Counted from the stretch's first letter, positions 48,291 to 58,053 are shown. The stretch is 64,000 nt of DNA from Hyalella azteca (GCF_000764305.2 NW_025930722.1:94509-158508); one strand, 5' to 3'. The notes: a model not told the origin generated them from the sequence alone. Numbers and translations are program-made.

Positions 48291-49970
48291 TTTGCGCTGG
48301 GATGAGAGGAAACTCAGACCAAATTAGATTGGCTGATTGGAGGGGGGGCGGTTTCGCTTTCCGGCTAGTGAGCGGAGAAGATCCCAGTGCGTAGACTGGT
48401 TTGTGCGCCTGCCATATGACGCAAGATGAGTTCGCCATGTGTTCCTAGCATGAGCTTGTATGGAAATACTAATTTCCAGGTTGAGTTCTGGGAGCCGGAG
48501 GTCGGTTGGGTTACGCGATCTGATATCATCCCGTTGCTCGATGAGCCACCGGGTGTCAGGGTTGATGGAGGGGGAGAAGTCTTTCCGGAAACCGGCAGGG
48601 ATATGTCGTCTGGCAGCAGTCGTTAAGACATCTCTCAGGGTCGACTCACCACCACACGAGGTCGGGGGGGGGAGGGGTGAGGGACCATCTCGAGTGCCGC
48701 TTCGATGGCTGCTGTGTAGGCGGGCCAGTCAGCTTTTTTAAAGTTTACGTTTTTTAAAGTTTACGTATGAGCAGGCGGTCCGAGGGGTCGGGGAGTCGAC
48801 GGAGGAAGGAAGATGAATCAAGATGGGCAGGTGGTCCGAGTTGAGGGCGACTTGAGGAGTCCAGGAGGTGTTGAAGAGATGACCACTGATGATGAGATCC
48901 GGTGAGGAGGGCGGGCCATGGGAGGGGAGGCGGGTATGGGAGTCCTCATTGAGATAGGCGAGAGAGGAGCCGGCGACGAGGTCGTTGACTACGGCTCCTC
49001 GCGCTGCGGCTCTCTGGTCGTCCGTATGGGAGAACCACGAAGGACGATGGGCGTTAAAATCACCAACTATCAGACAGTCGCCGGGTGTGGAGACAATGTC
49101 TGAAAGTCCCGGGGAATATCCCGGGGGCAGGAGGAGGCCGGTGGAATGCAAACATTAATGATGCAAAGAGGGGAGCCATTAAGAGGGGTGGAGATTACTA
49201 AGGCCTTCATGGTGATGTCGCCGCGTAGGAGGGGAGAGATGTCTCGCCCGGTGTACGGGACATCGTGGCGGATCAAGATGAGACCGTCACCGTGACCTCC
49301 GGGGCGGTCCCTGCGCTCCAGCGCGTATCCGGGGAAGGAGGGGGAGCGGTATGCAGCAGATAGCTTCGTCTCCTGGAGCCATCAACCGCCACGTCGTTCT
49401 TGGAGAGGTAGGCAGCCAGTTCAACTGAGCTGGATTGAACCCCATTGCAGTTAAACTGGAGGACGCAGAGGTAGGAGGGGGCCAGAAAGGGAGGAGGCCG
49501 GGGGCGAGGGTCTGCACGTTGGGCAGATTCAGCCTGCTGAATAGAGATAGATGGAGCGCAGGCCGGAGCATCGCTTGTGGGTCCAGGTATTGCACCTGGA
49601 GTACTTGAACGAATATCCTCGCCGCGTAACTGAGAGGGAGCAGATTGAGCAGGGGTGCGGGCCAGGGTTGGGATGGAAACCCTGGGTCAGGAGAAGGAGG
49701 ACGAATAGGAAGAAAAGATGGGAGGGGAGGAGGGCGTGAGGTGCCCCAAGAAAGATAGGCGGCCAAAGATGTGGGTAGGAGGAAGGGGAGGCCGAGGTTC
49801 CCCTTCCCTTAGGGGAAAAAATGATTAAAGGAGCCTCCGTCCGATAGCGATCCGGGCGGGGGGACCTATGCGTTTGGCCTTGCCCACGAGTATGCCGAGC
49901 ATCCGGCCGACGCGTAGGCCAGGGTACCCCCACGACACAGAAGCGACAGAGATCGGGGGGTATAACGTAT
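48291..49970 (-). pseudogene. Ingi/Vingi-like LINE 5' part (NPGP, zinc finger, endonuclease, linker)
   Basis: GC-rich minus-strand remnant in an AT-rich background. Order: a Pro-rich N-terminus; hydrophobic LLLLTQGFHPNPGP (about 49670); a PHD-like finger, CSICSLSVTRRGYSF then SRCNTWTHKRCSGL. Then the endonuclease: LQFNCNGVQSSSVELAAYLS (about 49460), LILIRHDVPYTGRDISPLLR, PLCIINVCIPPASSCP, CLIVGDFNAHRPSWFS, GPPSSPDLIISG and LNSDHLPILI. GDFN and SDH active-site motifs are intact. A linker follows: ADWPAYTAAIEAALEM, IPAGFRKDFSPSI, RWLIEQRDDIRSRNP. A 16-bp tandem duplication (48734-48765) shifts the frame after VNFKK, and other shifts lie near 49560, 49300 and 49080. Its own reverse transcriptase is missing; the neighbouring RT belongs to a different LINE. 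The clade is inferred from the PHD-endonuclease order. Confidence 0.85.
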
Positions 49971-51094
49971 AAGTTGCTGATCCCCGGTAGTTGATACATT
50001 AAAGATTTGTCTCGCTACTTTCGAGTGTAGCCATTTTTCCGCAATGGATTGTAAAGACTCTTTGATTCTCAATTTACTGTCCCGCAAATAACTATAAAGC
50101 CCCAACATTTTCTGAAAAGTCAATCATTTTATTTATCAAAGTCTTCCATGCTCAATTCAATTATAGGCAGTATAACTAACGATGAGACCAATCACTTTCA
50201 TGCAATCACCATTATCCCCATGGTAAACTTGAATTCGTTGCCAAGAGACGTCATGCTTAAGTCGGCATTAATTGCCGCCCACAAACAATTTAAACCCGAA
50301 TTGTTTGAAAAAGCTGATCTCTTCCAAATTTTTTCTGGACGTCCCTCGACTTACTTGCGGGAACTCCGCACTATCGCGTCAAGTAAGAGTAGGGGATGAA
50401 TTAGTCTGACAAAAGTTCTTTACAATAGTTATGTAGTACCCAATATCTGCTGCCCTGGAGCCCAGTCCGATTTTGACATTCAACTCGGTAGCATCGCTAA
50501 CAATCTCGCGTCGATTGCCCAAGTAAGATGTTCTGCCATTTCCGATAGTGCAGATAGGCGCAGTCCAAACACAGCACGTACAATCGTACATATTCGGCTA
50601 CTTTCCTGTCGCTGGAGTCGAAGGACGTGCCTCTCCCAGTGCGTGCTTATAGAGCCGGCCAGCGCACTCGTGTCTGCCGCGCTCACATTGCCGTGCCTAT
50701 AGTGGCAGGGTCTATGTTCATTCAAATCACGGTCCCAGTGAAATAATTTATTGCATAAGACGTTACATTTACATAAAAAATTTTCTTCACACACGGCTGT
50801 AGCACAACAAAATGGACATCAAATTCATAACGACTTTTCTCGTGGTCATAACGACTTTTCACGTGGTCAGCTGCTACCGCGATTTACACTCGACCGGAAT
50901 CAATAGAACCGATTAAAACCATAGATTCCGTGACTAGACAACGCAGTCTGGCAGCCGAAAACGCTCTTGCCTTAATTCGAGGCTCAATATAATTTAAGTG
51001 AAATCTTTTGTATTTCTTAGTCCAAGTAAGTTTGTCTTACCGATTGATTTTGCATAGTCTATTTAACAGAGGTAGTTGTTAACTGTTAATAATT
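49971..51094. other. no recognised gene
   Basis: Frames of 83-104 codons (50148-50399 plus; 50480-50794 minus) carry no recognisable motif. At about 50830-50875 a 21-bp string (CATAACGACTTTTCTCGTGG plus T) occurs twice. Confidence 0.4.
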
Positions 51095-52230
51095 TGACAG
51101 TCGGGAACCTGACGTGGTTCGGAATTGACCTTAACTTACGGGAACATCCCGTAACATGTATATGCAATTTAGGGGAGCATGTAGGCAAAAAATTTGGATT
51201 TCGGCTTTTCCGGTTTTTAATCTACTCTTAAAGCTGACATTCTGCTCTATCCAACGGTACCAATACCATCTTCTGTACGTCCATTTTTAGATTCACGACA
51301 CTTCATGAAGGGGGAGCGGGTGGGGGAGTTCTTTAAGTAATTAGATAGGAACTAATTAGCTGCTGAGCTCTTTAAATATAGTATCTATTTGAGTTGTGCT
51401 GCAGTTACGTGTTTAGTCTCATCTCAAAGCTGACATTCTGAGCTATCCAACGGTATCATTACCGTCTCTGTACGTGAATTTTGACGTACACCACACTTCA
51501 TGAAAGGGGGGCAGGGGGGGAGTTCCTTCAGTAATTACATTGAGGGAAATTCGCTGCCTCGCACTACAAATACAGTGTTTTTAGAAAGTGTAAGCCAGTG
51601 TGCCTCCGGGCGTCGTACGGGGATGTGCGCTCCCACCATCCTTGATTGGAATCAAGCTCCAGAAACGTTTACTTTGGTATCTATGCTACATTGACTGCCT
51701 ATTGCGGTGCACCCGGGACTTTGTCGCGTCCTCCTGAACATTCACACTTAATGTCACGACAAACTTTATAACTCCTAGAGTTTTGAAGCTACAGCAATGA
51801 GACATATACCATTCGATTCGCAATTAAAACATCTAGCGATTCTCGAATCATTTTTTTCGATTTCATTTTAGTAGTGTTTCGAGAATCGCTAGATATGGTT
51901 TTTACGCATCGAATGATACGTGTCTCGATGTTGTAGCATATAATTTGCAACAGTCATAAATTTTTTTAGAGTACCCCCCTTTTTGCCGTTTTCTATGAAT
52001 TTCACGTTTTCTTTCACTTTTTTCCAAAAATTTACACGAACAAAATAGTGATCATTTTTGATTTCACATATGTGTACCAAGTTTGGAGATGATTCTATCA
52101 TATATATAGAAAATAGATTTTTGCCTACATGCTCCCCTTTTTATTAATTAAGGTTGGTTCGCCTTGCCTGTCTCCGGTAACTATTCGTACCTGTCGTCGA
52201 GATGCTGAACCTGGGTTAAACCTACTGTAC
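51095..52230. repeat. dispersed repeat split by an inserted element
   Basis: Left part 51095-51170 and right part 52139-52230 are the two halves of the repeat found whole at 43096-43375. The left half ends ATGTATATGCAATTT; the right half resumes with ATTAATTAAGGTTGGTTCGC and CTGAACCTGGGTTAAA. Confidence 0.8.
51171..52138. mobile_element. 0.97-kb terminal-inverted-repeat element
   Basis: Perfect 21-bp terminal inverted repeats beginning AGGGGAGCATGTAGGC. Inside, a direct duplication with a period of about 195 bases (51228-51420 against 51422-51600) shares AAAGCTGACATTCTG, TATCCAACGGTA and CACTTCATGAA followed by a G-run. Another inner region (51790-51945) folds on itself with arms of about 60 bp: GCTACA, GAGACA, CATTCGAT and a perfect TCTAGCGATTCTCGAA core. 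The element has no coding frame longer than 70 codons, so it is non-autonomous. The target duplication is AT-rich and not resolved, so the superfamily is undecided. Confidence 0.85.
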
Positions 52231-52555
52231 AGCCATTTGCGAGGGAGGCGAAGCCGTAGGCTGCAAATTTAACTTCTAAATATAATCCCTTGAGCCTATA
52301 TGCCGCCTCAGCATCCCATAACATTACTCAGCCACGGATTTATAGAAGCCGCAGAATACACAGGTACACCGTCCTCCCGACCAGTGACACACCGCTCAAA
52401 AAAAAAAAATAAATAAATAACGTCGTAGGTCGTCATCCATTACTACTCGGCATGCTCGTTCATAAGCAGACAGTTCCTTGACGAACTGTCGCGATCAGGT
52501 AGGTACCGGAGTTTCATAACCTACCTGACTTTTAGTGAAGAAGGTTACATAGGAA
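52231..52555. other. no gene seen
   Basis: Contains an A-rich run with AAATAAATAAATAA (about 52401-52420), possibly the tail of the dispersed repeat. Confidence 0.45.
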
Positions 52556-52931
52556 TTACCTTCTCAGATGCACCTCACAATTCAATGCTTAATAACTTTT
52601 TATGTTTGATTTTATCGAGGACAAGTCTTAAATCAAAGTTATTCGTCTTAAAGAGCTCTTTCAAATGGTATATAAACATCTGCCGAAAGTTGATGGGAAA
52701 GGACCTACCTAAACCCACCTGATAGCTTTCCCTTTACCGAATAGGGAAATTCCCTTCTGGGTTTTGGACCTCCCAAGGCAGGTTTTGAACCTCGGGTTAC
52801 CTCCAGAAGGGAAATTCATCGGACCTTTACCTGAGAGCTTTTGAAACTTTAAGGAACCTGTCCTTGAAAGGTAATGAACCTCTGTTCCCTTCTGAACGAA
52901 CCTCGCGGTCCGGGTGCATCTGAGAAGGTAA
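52556..52931. mobile_element. inverted-repeat module M1 (376 bp)
   Basis: Perfect 19-bp inverted ends TTACCTTCTCAGATGCACC (52556-52574) and the complement at 52913-52931. The interior has nested palindromes: TTCCCTTCTGG against CCAGAAGGGAA (about 52752 and 52802), plus GGTTTTGGACC and GGTTTTGAACC strings. Related to M2 and M3. Non-coding. Confidence 0.8.
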
Positions 52932-53693
52932 AATATTGGATTCTAGATTCAAGTTTTGTAAAACACTAGTAGGCATAGTTTAATCACGCTCAAACTTCAG
53001 TATGTTGGTAAACTTGACATGGCGATCATTTTAAGAGCAGAATTGGAGTTAGGTTAGTTTTTTGTATTTTCACTATTTTTCAATTCTGAGTAAAAGTAAG
53101 CGCTCAGGTTCGCCAAAGCTTGCTCAGGCTCCCTGTCTGGAAGTCTACGGACGTGTCACAGCGCATTTCAGTGACCATCCATGCTCGGAAGTCTACGTTC
53201 TGTCACAGCGCATGTCAGAGACTACCAGTGCCCGGAATCCTCGCAGGTTAGGTCCAGGTCAGGTCTAGTTCATCTACTTTTCACTTAAGATCCGAAAATA
53301 GCGTGGACACATCATGGGGAACATGAAATTCGTAATGATATTCGATTCTGTACGTGTCAATGTGAAGCCCGATATAGGGTGATAATGGGCATGAATCCCC
53401 CTTGAAATGGTTTAATTTGAAGCATTTTGATGTATTTTAATGTTAAACTGAAATTGGGTTGATATTCAGCAAAAATATTTTGAGGGTTTCAAACTTGGTC
53501 CAAAAAATGAGGTAAAGTTATATATGAGTTTACTAGACCCTCAGCTTTGGTAGAAAAGTGTGCTGAAACTGTAATTATTGTTGCACTCTAACGGGATAGG
53601 TATCAAAATGACCGGAATAACGGGGGCAATAACATATTAACGTTTGAAATAAATCGGCTTAAAAGCACAGGAGTTATTAACCAAGATTCATGT

Positions 53694-54303
53694 CTTCCCT
53701 TCAAATGCACTTCGTGGTTTTCGTTACCTTCTCGGTACCCTACGAGGTGCAAAACCTTTCATGAAAGGTCCAAAAGCTGTCATGGTCAGGTTTTGCACTT
53801 GGACTTATTGCTTAGTAATATTCAAAGGTAGAATATCACTTTTTTTAAGTAATATGCGTCTAAGCTTGTTATTTGAGAATCTGGGAACGGGGTTGCTCTT
53901 GAGCAAATAGTTAAAATTTTAATACATGTTTTTCATAATTTTACCTCGAATGAAGCATTCCAGCACGTAATTCTATTTATTAGGATTTAAAACAGTGTTG
54001 GTAAAATTTTGGTGCATAAATCTTCGATAGTTGCAAAGATATTCATAAAAACTACATAAATTTGAATAACTTTTTCGTTTTTGCATGTAGCTAAATCCCG
54101 TTCCCAATTAACGAAATGGGAGCTTGAGACGCATCTAACGAGACCAAAATCATGCTTCAGCCTTCAAAACTGACTTGTTCATTCATAAAGTTTCATTGAA
54201 AAACTGACCTTTCTTGAAAGGTTTTGCACCTTTCTTGCCAGGTTTTGCACTTCGTGGGGACCGAGAAGGGAAGGAATACCACGAGGTTCATTTGAGAAGG
54301 TAA
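53694..54303. mobile_element. inverted-repeat module M2 (about 610 bp)
   Basis: Long imperfect terminal inverted repeats of about 65 bp. The left end reads CTTCGTGGTTTTCG, TACCTTCTCGGTACCC, ACGAGGTGCAAAACCT. The right end is the complement of CTTCTCAAATGAACCTCGTG, CCTTCTCGGTCCCC, ACGAAGTGCAAAACCT. Inside the left arm the 16-bp palindrome ACCTTTCATGAAAGGT (53754-53769) occurs; GGTTTTGCACC strings recur at both ends. Confidence 0.8.
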
Positions 54304-54744
54304 CTCATAAGGGAATCATAAAACACTAGTAGGCATAGTTTAATCGAGCTCAAACTTTAGTATGTTGGTAAACTTGACATGGCGATCATTTTAAGAACAG
54401 AATTAGAGTTACGTTAGTTTTTTGCATTTTCACTATTATTCAATTCTGACGCTGCCAGACCGTCTAAAAATGTTGTAGTATTATATGTACACTTGCTCAA
54501 AGCTTCCTTAGGTGTATTCACAGAGTTGTGACCATTTTTCTTTCGTATTGGTCCAAAAAATGAAGTAAACTCATATATGAGTTTACTAGACACTTAGCTT
54601 CGGTAGAAAAGTGTGCTCAAAATGTAATTATTGTTGCACTCTAACGGGATAGGTATCAAAATGACCGGAATAACGGGGGCAATAACATATTAACGTTTGA
54701 AATCAATTGCATTGAAAGCACAGGAGTTATTAATCAAGGTGCAT

Positions 54745-55376
54745 GTCTTCCCTTGGAATGCACTTCGTGGTCTTAGTTACCTTCTCGGTACCCTACGAGG
54801 TGCAAAACCTATCAAGACAGGTCCAAAAGCTGTCATGGTCAGGTTTTGCACTTGGACTTATGGCTAAGTAATGTTCACAGGTAGAATATCACTTTCTATA
54901 AGTGAGATGCGTCTAAGGTTGCTATTTGAGAATCTGTGAACGGGGTTGCACTTGAGCAAATAGTTATGATCTAAACTCAAGTTTTTCATAATTTTATCTC
55001 GAATGAAGCATTCCAGCACGTAATTCTATTTATTAAGATATAAAACCATGTTGGTAGAATTTTGTTGCATAAATCTCCGATAGTTGCAAAGTTATTGATA
55101 AAAATCACATTTATTTGAATAACTTTTTCGTTTGTGGATCTAGCCAAATCCCGTTTCCAATTAACGAAATGGGAGCTTGAGGCGCATCTAACGAGACCAA
55201 ACTCATGCTTCTGCGTCCATAACTCACTCAGTTATTCATCAAGATTCATTAAAAATTGCACCTTTCATGAAAGGTTTTGCACCTTTCTTGCTAGGTTTTG
55301 CACCTTTCTTGCCAGGTTTTGCACCTCGTGGGGTCCGAGAAGGGAAGGAATACCACGAGGTTCATTTGAGAAGGTA
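54745..55376. mobile_element. inverted-repeat module M3 (about 630 bp)
   Basis: Tandem partner of M2 with the same ends. Its right arm carries a 25-bp triplication of GGTTTTGCACCTTTCTTG type (55274-55325), which creates the repetitive FCTFLAR frame at 55134-55412. The sequence immediately right (55393-55450) adds another GGTAACGAGAA and TTTTGCACCTCG string. Confidence 0.8.
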
Positions 55377-55392
55377 ACTCATAAGGGAATCA

Positions 55393-55845
55393 CCGCACCT
55401 GACCTGTCTTGACAGCTTTTGCACCTCGCGTGGTAACGAGAATGGAACAAGACTCTTAGCGAGATAACCAAACGGCAGAGCCATTAAACGGTTTTTTTGG
55501 CGGGCGGAACTAGTCCAGCCTTGGCAAGTCGTATGTGTGTGCCAGTCAAACGTGTTGAGGTGGTGTTGAGTGTAGTCCATACACAAAATAGGCATATGCC
55601 ATCATGCCAAGCAGAGAGACGATGTCATGTTCTTATGAAAGTCACGACCACTGCATATGTCAGGATGCAATTACCCAGAGCCAGCCAAGCTCTGAGGTTG
55701 CAGCCAGACAAGGGGTGCGGAGAAATTCTAACACAAAGTCTCTCGCCTGGGCTTTTTGCCAGGGAGTCAACTCCTGCGAGATAAAACGACACTCGCAGGA
55801 GATCATCCCATCACCAACCTGTTGGGAGGGAATTAATGACAAGAT
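55393..55845. other. no gene seen downstream of the minus-strand gene
   Basis: Opposed frames of 60-95 codons (55497-55873) without motifs. A possible cleavage region for the gene below lies about 15-25 bases beyond its AATAAA. Confidence 0.4.
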
Positions 55846-55865
55846 AGAAATGAGGGTTCAAAAAC

Positions 55866-55871
55866 TTTATT
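55866..55871 (-). promoter_or_regulatory. polyadenylation signal for the 56.1-57.3-kb gene
   Basis: AATAAA on the minus strand, about 255 bases after the final stop at 56127-56129. It is preceded by an AT-rich 3' untranslated stretch and followed by a T/G-containing tract. Confidence 0.5.
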
Positions 55872-56126
55872 GAAAATTCTCTCACAAACATTTAACCTAC
55901 ATTATCAACACAGCAATTGAAATAAACAAGCAAATTCCATTCAAATTGGGCAATTCGTGGCATAAAAGGCAAGAGTAATTAGTAAATAATATTCATCTCT
56001 TAAAAGTAGATTACGGTAACAATCACAGGCAAATCGAATAGAACATTTCCTTTCTTAAAAGTACAACATTAGCGTGTGACCCGGAGGGACCCTGAGTTCT
56101 TCAATTTCATTAGTACTTCCTTAGGA

Positions 56127-57346
56127 TTAGTCCTCATCCAAATTCTGTTCATCTTGCGGCAAGTCCAATTCTGATTGCTCGCAATGAGCTGTGATCATTG
56201 ATTGTTCCAAGCCTTCTTCCTTTTCTTCGGAATCGTCAGAAGAGGAGGCTTCTTGTGCTTGATCGTTCCTGGAGGCACGCGCTTGAGCAATCTTTGCTTT
56301 CTTTGCGGCCTTCGTTGCTTCTATATCTTAGACAATGACCATTTCCAAATCATCAACTGCCTTTGCGTTCGAGCCTGGTGTATTAGCGGCACCAACTATA
56401 TCATTTCGCTCAAAGGGAGCCCTGAAAGAATTTTGCCGTCCATAGACTTTATGCCATATATGCTGCGTGACCCGTTCATTTCGGCCAGCTACGGAACCAA
56501 AGGTATAAAACCTGTTACTTGTGTCATATGAGTGGGCCATCACAAGTGTTCCGAGTGAAGTCTTGGCCTCCGAGTCTTCGTCAAGACTTTCAGCAGTGCT
56601 GGCAGTGTTGGGCGTTTTTTCCCTCTCACGCAACGATCGACGTGGCTTTGCTGCCACTTGCTCAACCACCTCTTCTTCCTCCTCGGCAGCCGACATGCCA
56701 CTGCCTGCCTCACTTTCGGGGATAATCGTTCCATCTGAAAAGATCAAGGCACCACACTTGAGTCCCAAAGCATCAAACAAACCATGTAAGCATGTATAGG
56801 AAAGTCAATTTAGTTCAATAGATTCATTGTGATTGAGTACCCACCAGCCGAAGAAGTTGCGTCAGCTTCGCCACTTCCTTCATCAGCATCGGGCTCCTGT
56901 GTGTGCGCCAGTTTATCATCTTGTAATTCCGGGTCGTCACAGCTATCACTGTCATCATCACATCTATATCTTTTACTGCTCATCTTTGCTTTATTTCTGC
57001 AAACTCTGAAACGAGAAGATAGGGGATTCTCGTGAAGCATAAGCATAATCTCACATTAACATATGCCTTAATCAATAAAATATATTCAAACTCCACCACC
57101 TATGCAGAACACTAACTGCAAAGGTGGTTGAGAGTTGATGCCGTGCACATTCGCCATACGGATATGAATATCAGTATGTTTATCCCTCCAGCTGCTTAGA
57201 AGCTGTGCAATCGGTCTTTGGAGGGGTATTCCATGCTCAGCAGCAACTTTGCTGTTGATTTTGCGGAATTTGATTTTGCGGTGCATTCCATGTCCCAGAA
57301 GGAACCTTTCCCCGAAAGGTTCCATTTGGACGCTTTTTATGTCCAT
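56127..57346 (-). CDS. candidate multi-exon gene coding an acidic protein
   Basis: Best gene-like structure in the window. A middle exon, 57005-56845, follows the acceptor TATCTTCTCGTTTCAG; it reads VCRNKAKMSSKRYRCDDDSD, then SCDDPELQDDKLAHTQ and DADEGSGEADATSSA. The donor G|GTGGGT and acceptor GATCTTTTCAG define a 110-base intron (56844-56735), keeping frame. The next exon from 56734 reads GTIIPESEAGSGMSAAEEEE, RRSLREREKTPN, SLDEDSEAK, and stays open to TAA at 56328-56330. Beyond that stop the same frame is open for 66 more codons: AKKAKIAQARASRN, SSSDDSEEKEEGLEQ, ending DLPQDEQNLDED at 56127. The TAA may be a nonsense mutation, or fall in a 192-base in-frame intron (about 56518-56327). An upstream exon (57346 to about 57118; includes VAAEHGIPLQRPIAQLLSSW) joins in phase through a weak GTTAGT donor. 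The product is rich in Asp, Glu, Ser and Lys, suggesting a disordered nuclear protein. No family recognised; it could be host or transposon-borne. Confidence 0.45.
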
Positions 57347-57440
57347 TCGTGATGGGAATTGACCCAGGTAGGTTTTGAAACCTTTCTGGTAATTGTGCCC
57401 AGAAGGGAATTTTTTGACACCTTTCCATTCAAGAAAAATC
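57297..57440. repeat. palindromic motif cluster related to M1-M3
   Basis: GGAACCTTTC and GAAAGGTTCC (57301-57310, 57314-57323) form a perfect 10-bp stem. It is followed by AGGTTTTGAAACCTTTCTGG and CCAGAAGGGAA, the same vocabulary as M1. Confidence 0.7.
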
Positions 57441-57673
57441 CAATTGATTACAGCTTATTGGCTTAAGTCACACCATCAATCAACATCATTTAACATTGTG
57501 CATTGCTTGTATGAAATGCAGACAGCCAGGGCCATTTTGAAAATCATAGGGAGAAAATTTTTTCCACTTTTTTTATATGCCAAAATAAAGGCCTCGCAAA
57601 GCTGCGTCTGCCATTATTTTTGCAACTTAATTGCGATATAAATGGCTCCAGTACGCACGAAAGGATCATTTTT

Positions 57674-57850
57674 TTACCTTCTGGCCATGAAATTCGAGGG
57701 CTTTGAACTTTGCATTCAATTTCCTGAGTCACCGTATGTGATAGGAAAATTTTTTTTTTCACAAAAAAGGTCGTTTGTTTTCGCTTTCAACCATACTAAG
57801 GTCTTTTTCAGAAGGTAATATTTTGTCCCCGAGGTGCATCCGCGAAGTGC
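57674..57850. repeat. short inverted-repeat relative of M1
   Basis: TTACCTTCTG (57674-57683) is exactly complementary to CAGAAGGTAA (57808-57817). Just beyond, GAGGTGCATCCGCGAAG echoes the GGTGCATCTGAGAAGG end of M1. It places the family on both sides of the acidic gene. Confidence 0.6.
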
Positions 57851-58007
57851 AGAGATTCCCTTGAATCCGTTGGCTTTAGTTCCGCGACGGCTTGAAGCCC
57901 AAGGCACTGCGAGCCTCCAGCCACTGCTCCAGCATAAGCAAATTAATTAACCAGCATTTGAATACTAAAAATAATACAAATACTTAGGAGGGCAATTTTT
58001 ATAAAAG

Positions 58008-58013
58008 TTTATT
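58008..58013 (-). promoter_or_regulatory. possible polyadenylation signal
   Basis: AATAAA on the minus strand, 41 bases beyond the stop of the short exon below. Confidence 0.3.
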
Positions 58014-58053
58014 GGTATTTTTTACTATTTAGTTCCAAATAGACGACGATAGC

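Larger units (their letters stand above)
52958..55392. repeat. kilobase-scale tandem duplication (2 units)
   Basis: Unit 1 is 52958-54317 and unit 2 is 54318-55392. Shared landmarks: AAACACTAGTAGGCATAGTT (52961; 54321), CTTGACATGGCGATCATTTT, TATATGAGTTTACTAGA (53521; 54574), AACGGGATAGGTATCAAAAT (53590; 54641), GAATGAAGCATTCCAGCACG, and GAAATGGGAGCTTGAG. Unit 1 carries about 300 extra bases at 53095-53500. Each unit contains one inverted-repeat module. Confidence 0.9.

Noticed and set aside
49287..49766. Pro/Leu-rich 159-codon minus ORF
   Set aside because: An off-frame shadow of the LINE finger-endonuclease region; the conserved motifs lie in the other frames.
55134..55412. Plus ORF with repeated FCTFLAR
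   Set aside because: Produced by the triplicated GGTTTTGCACC string in module M3.
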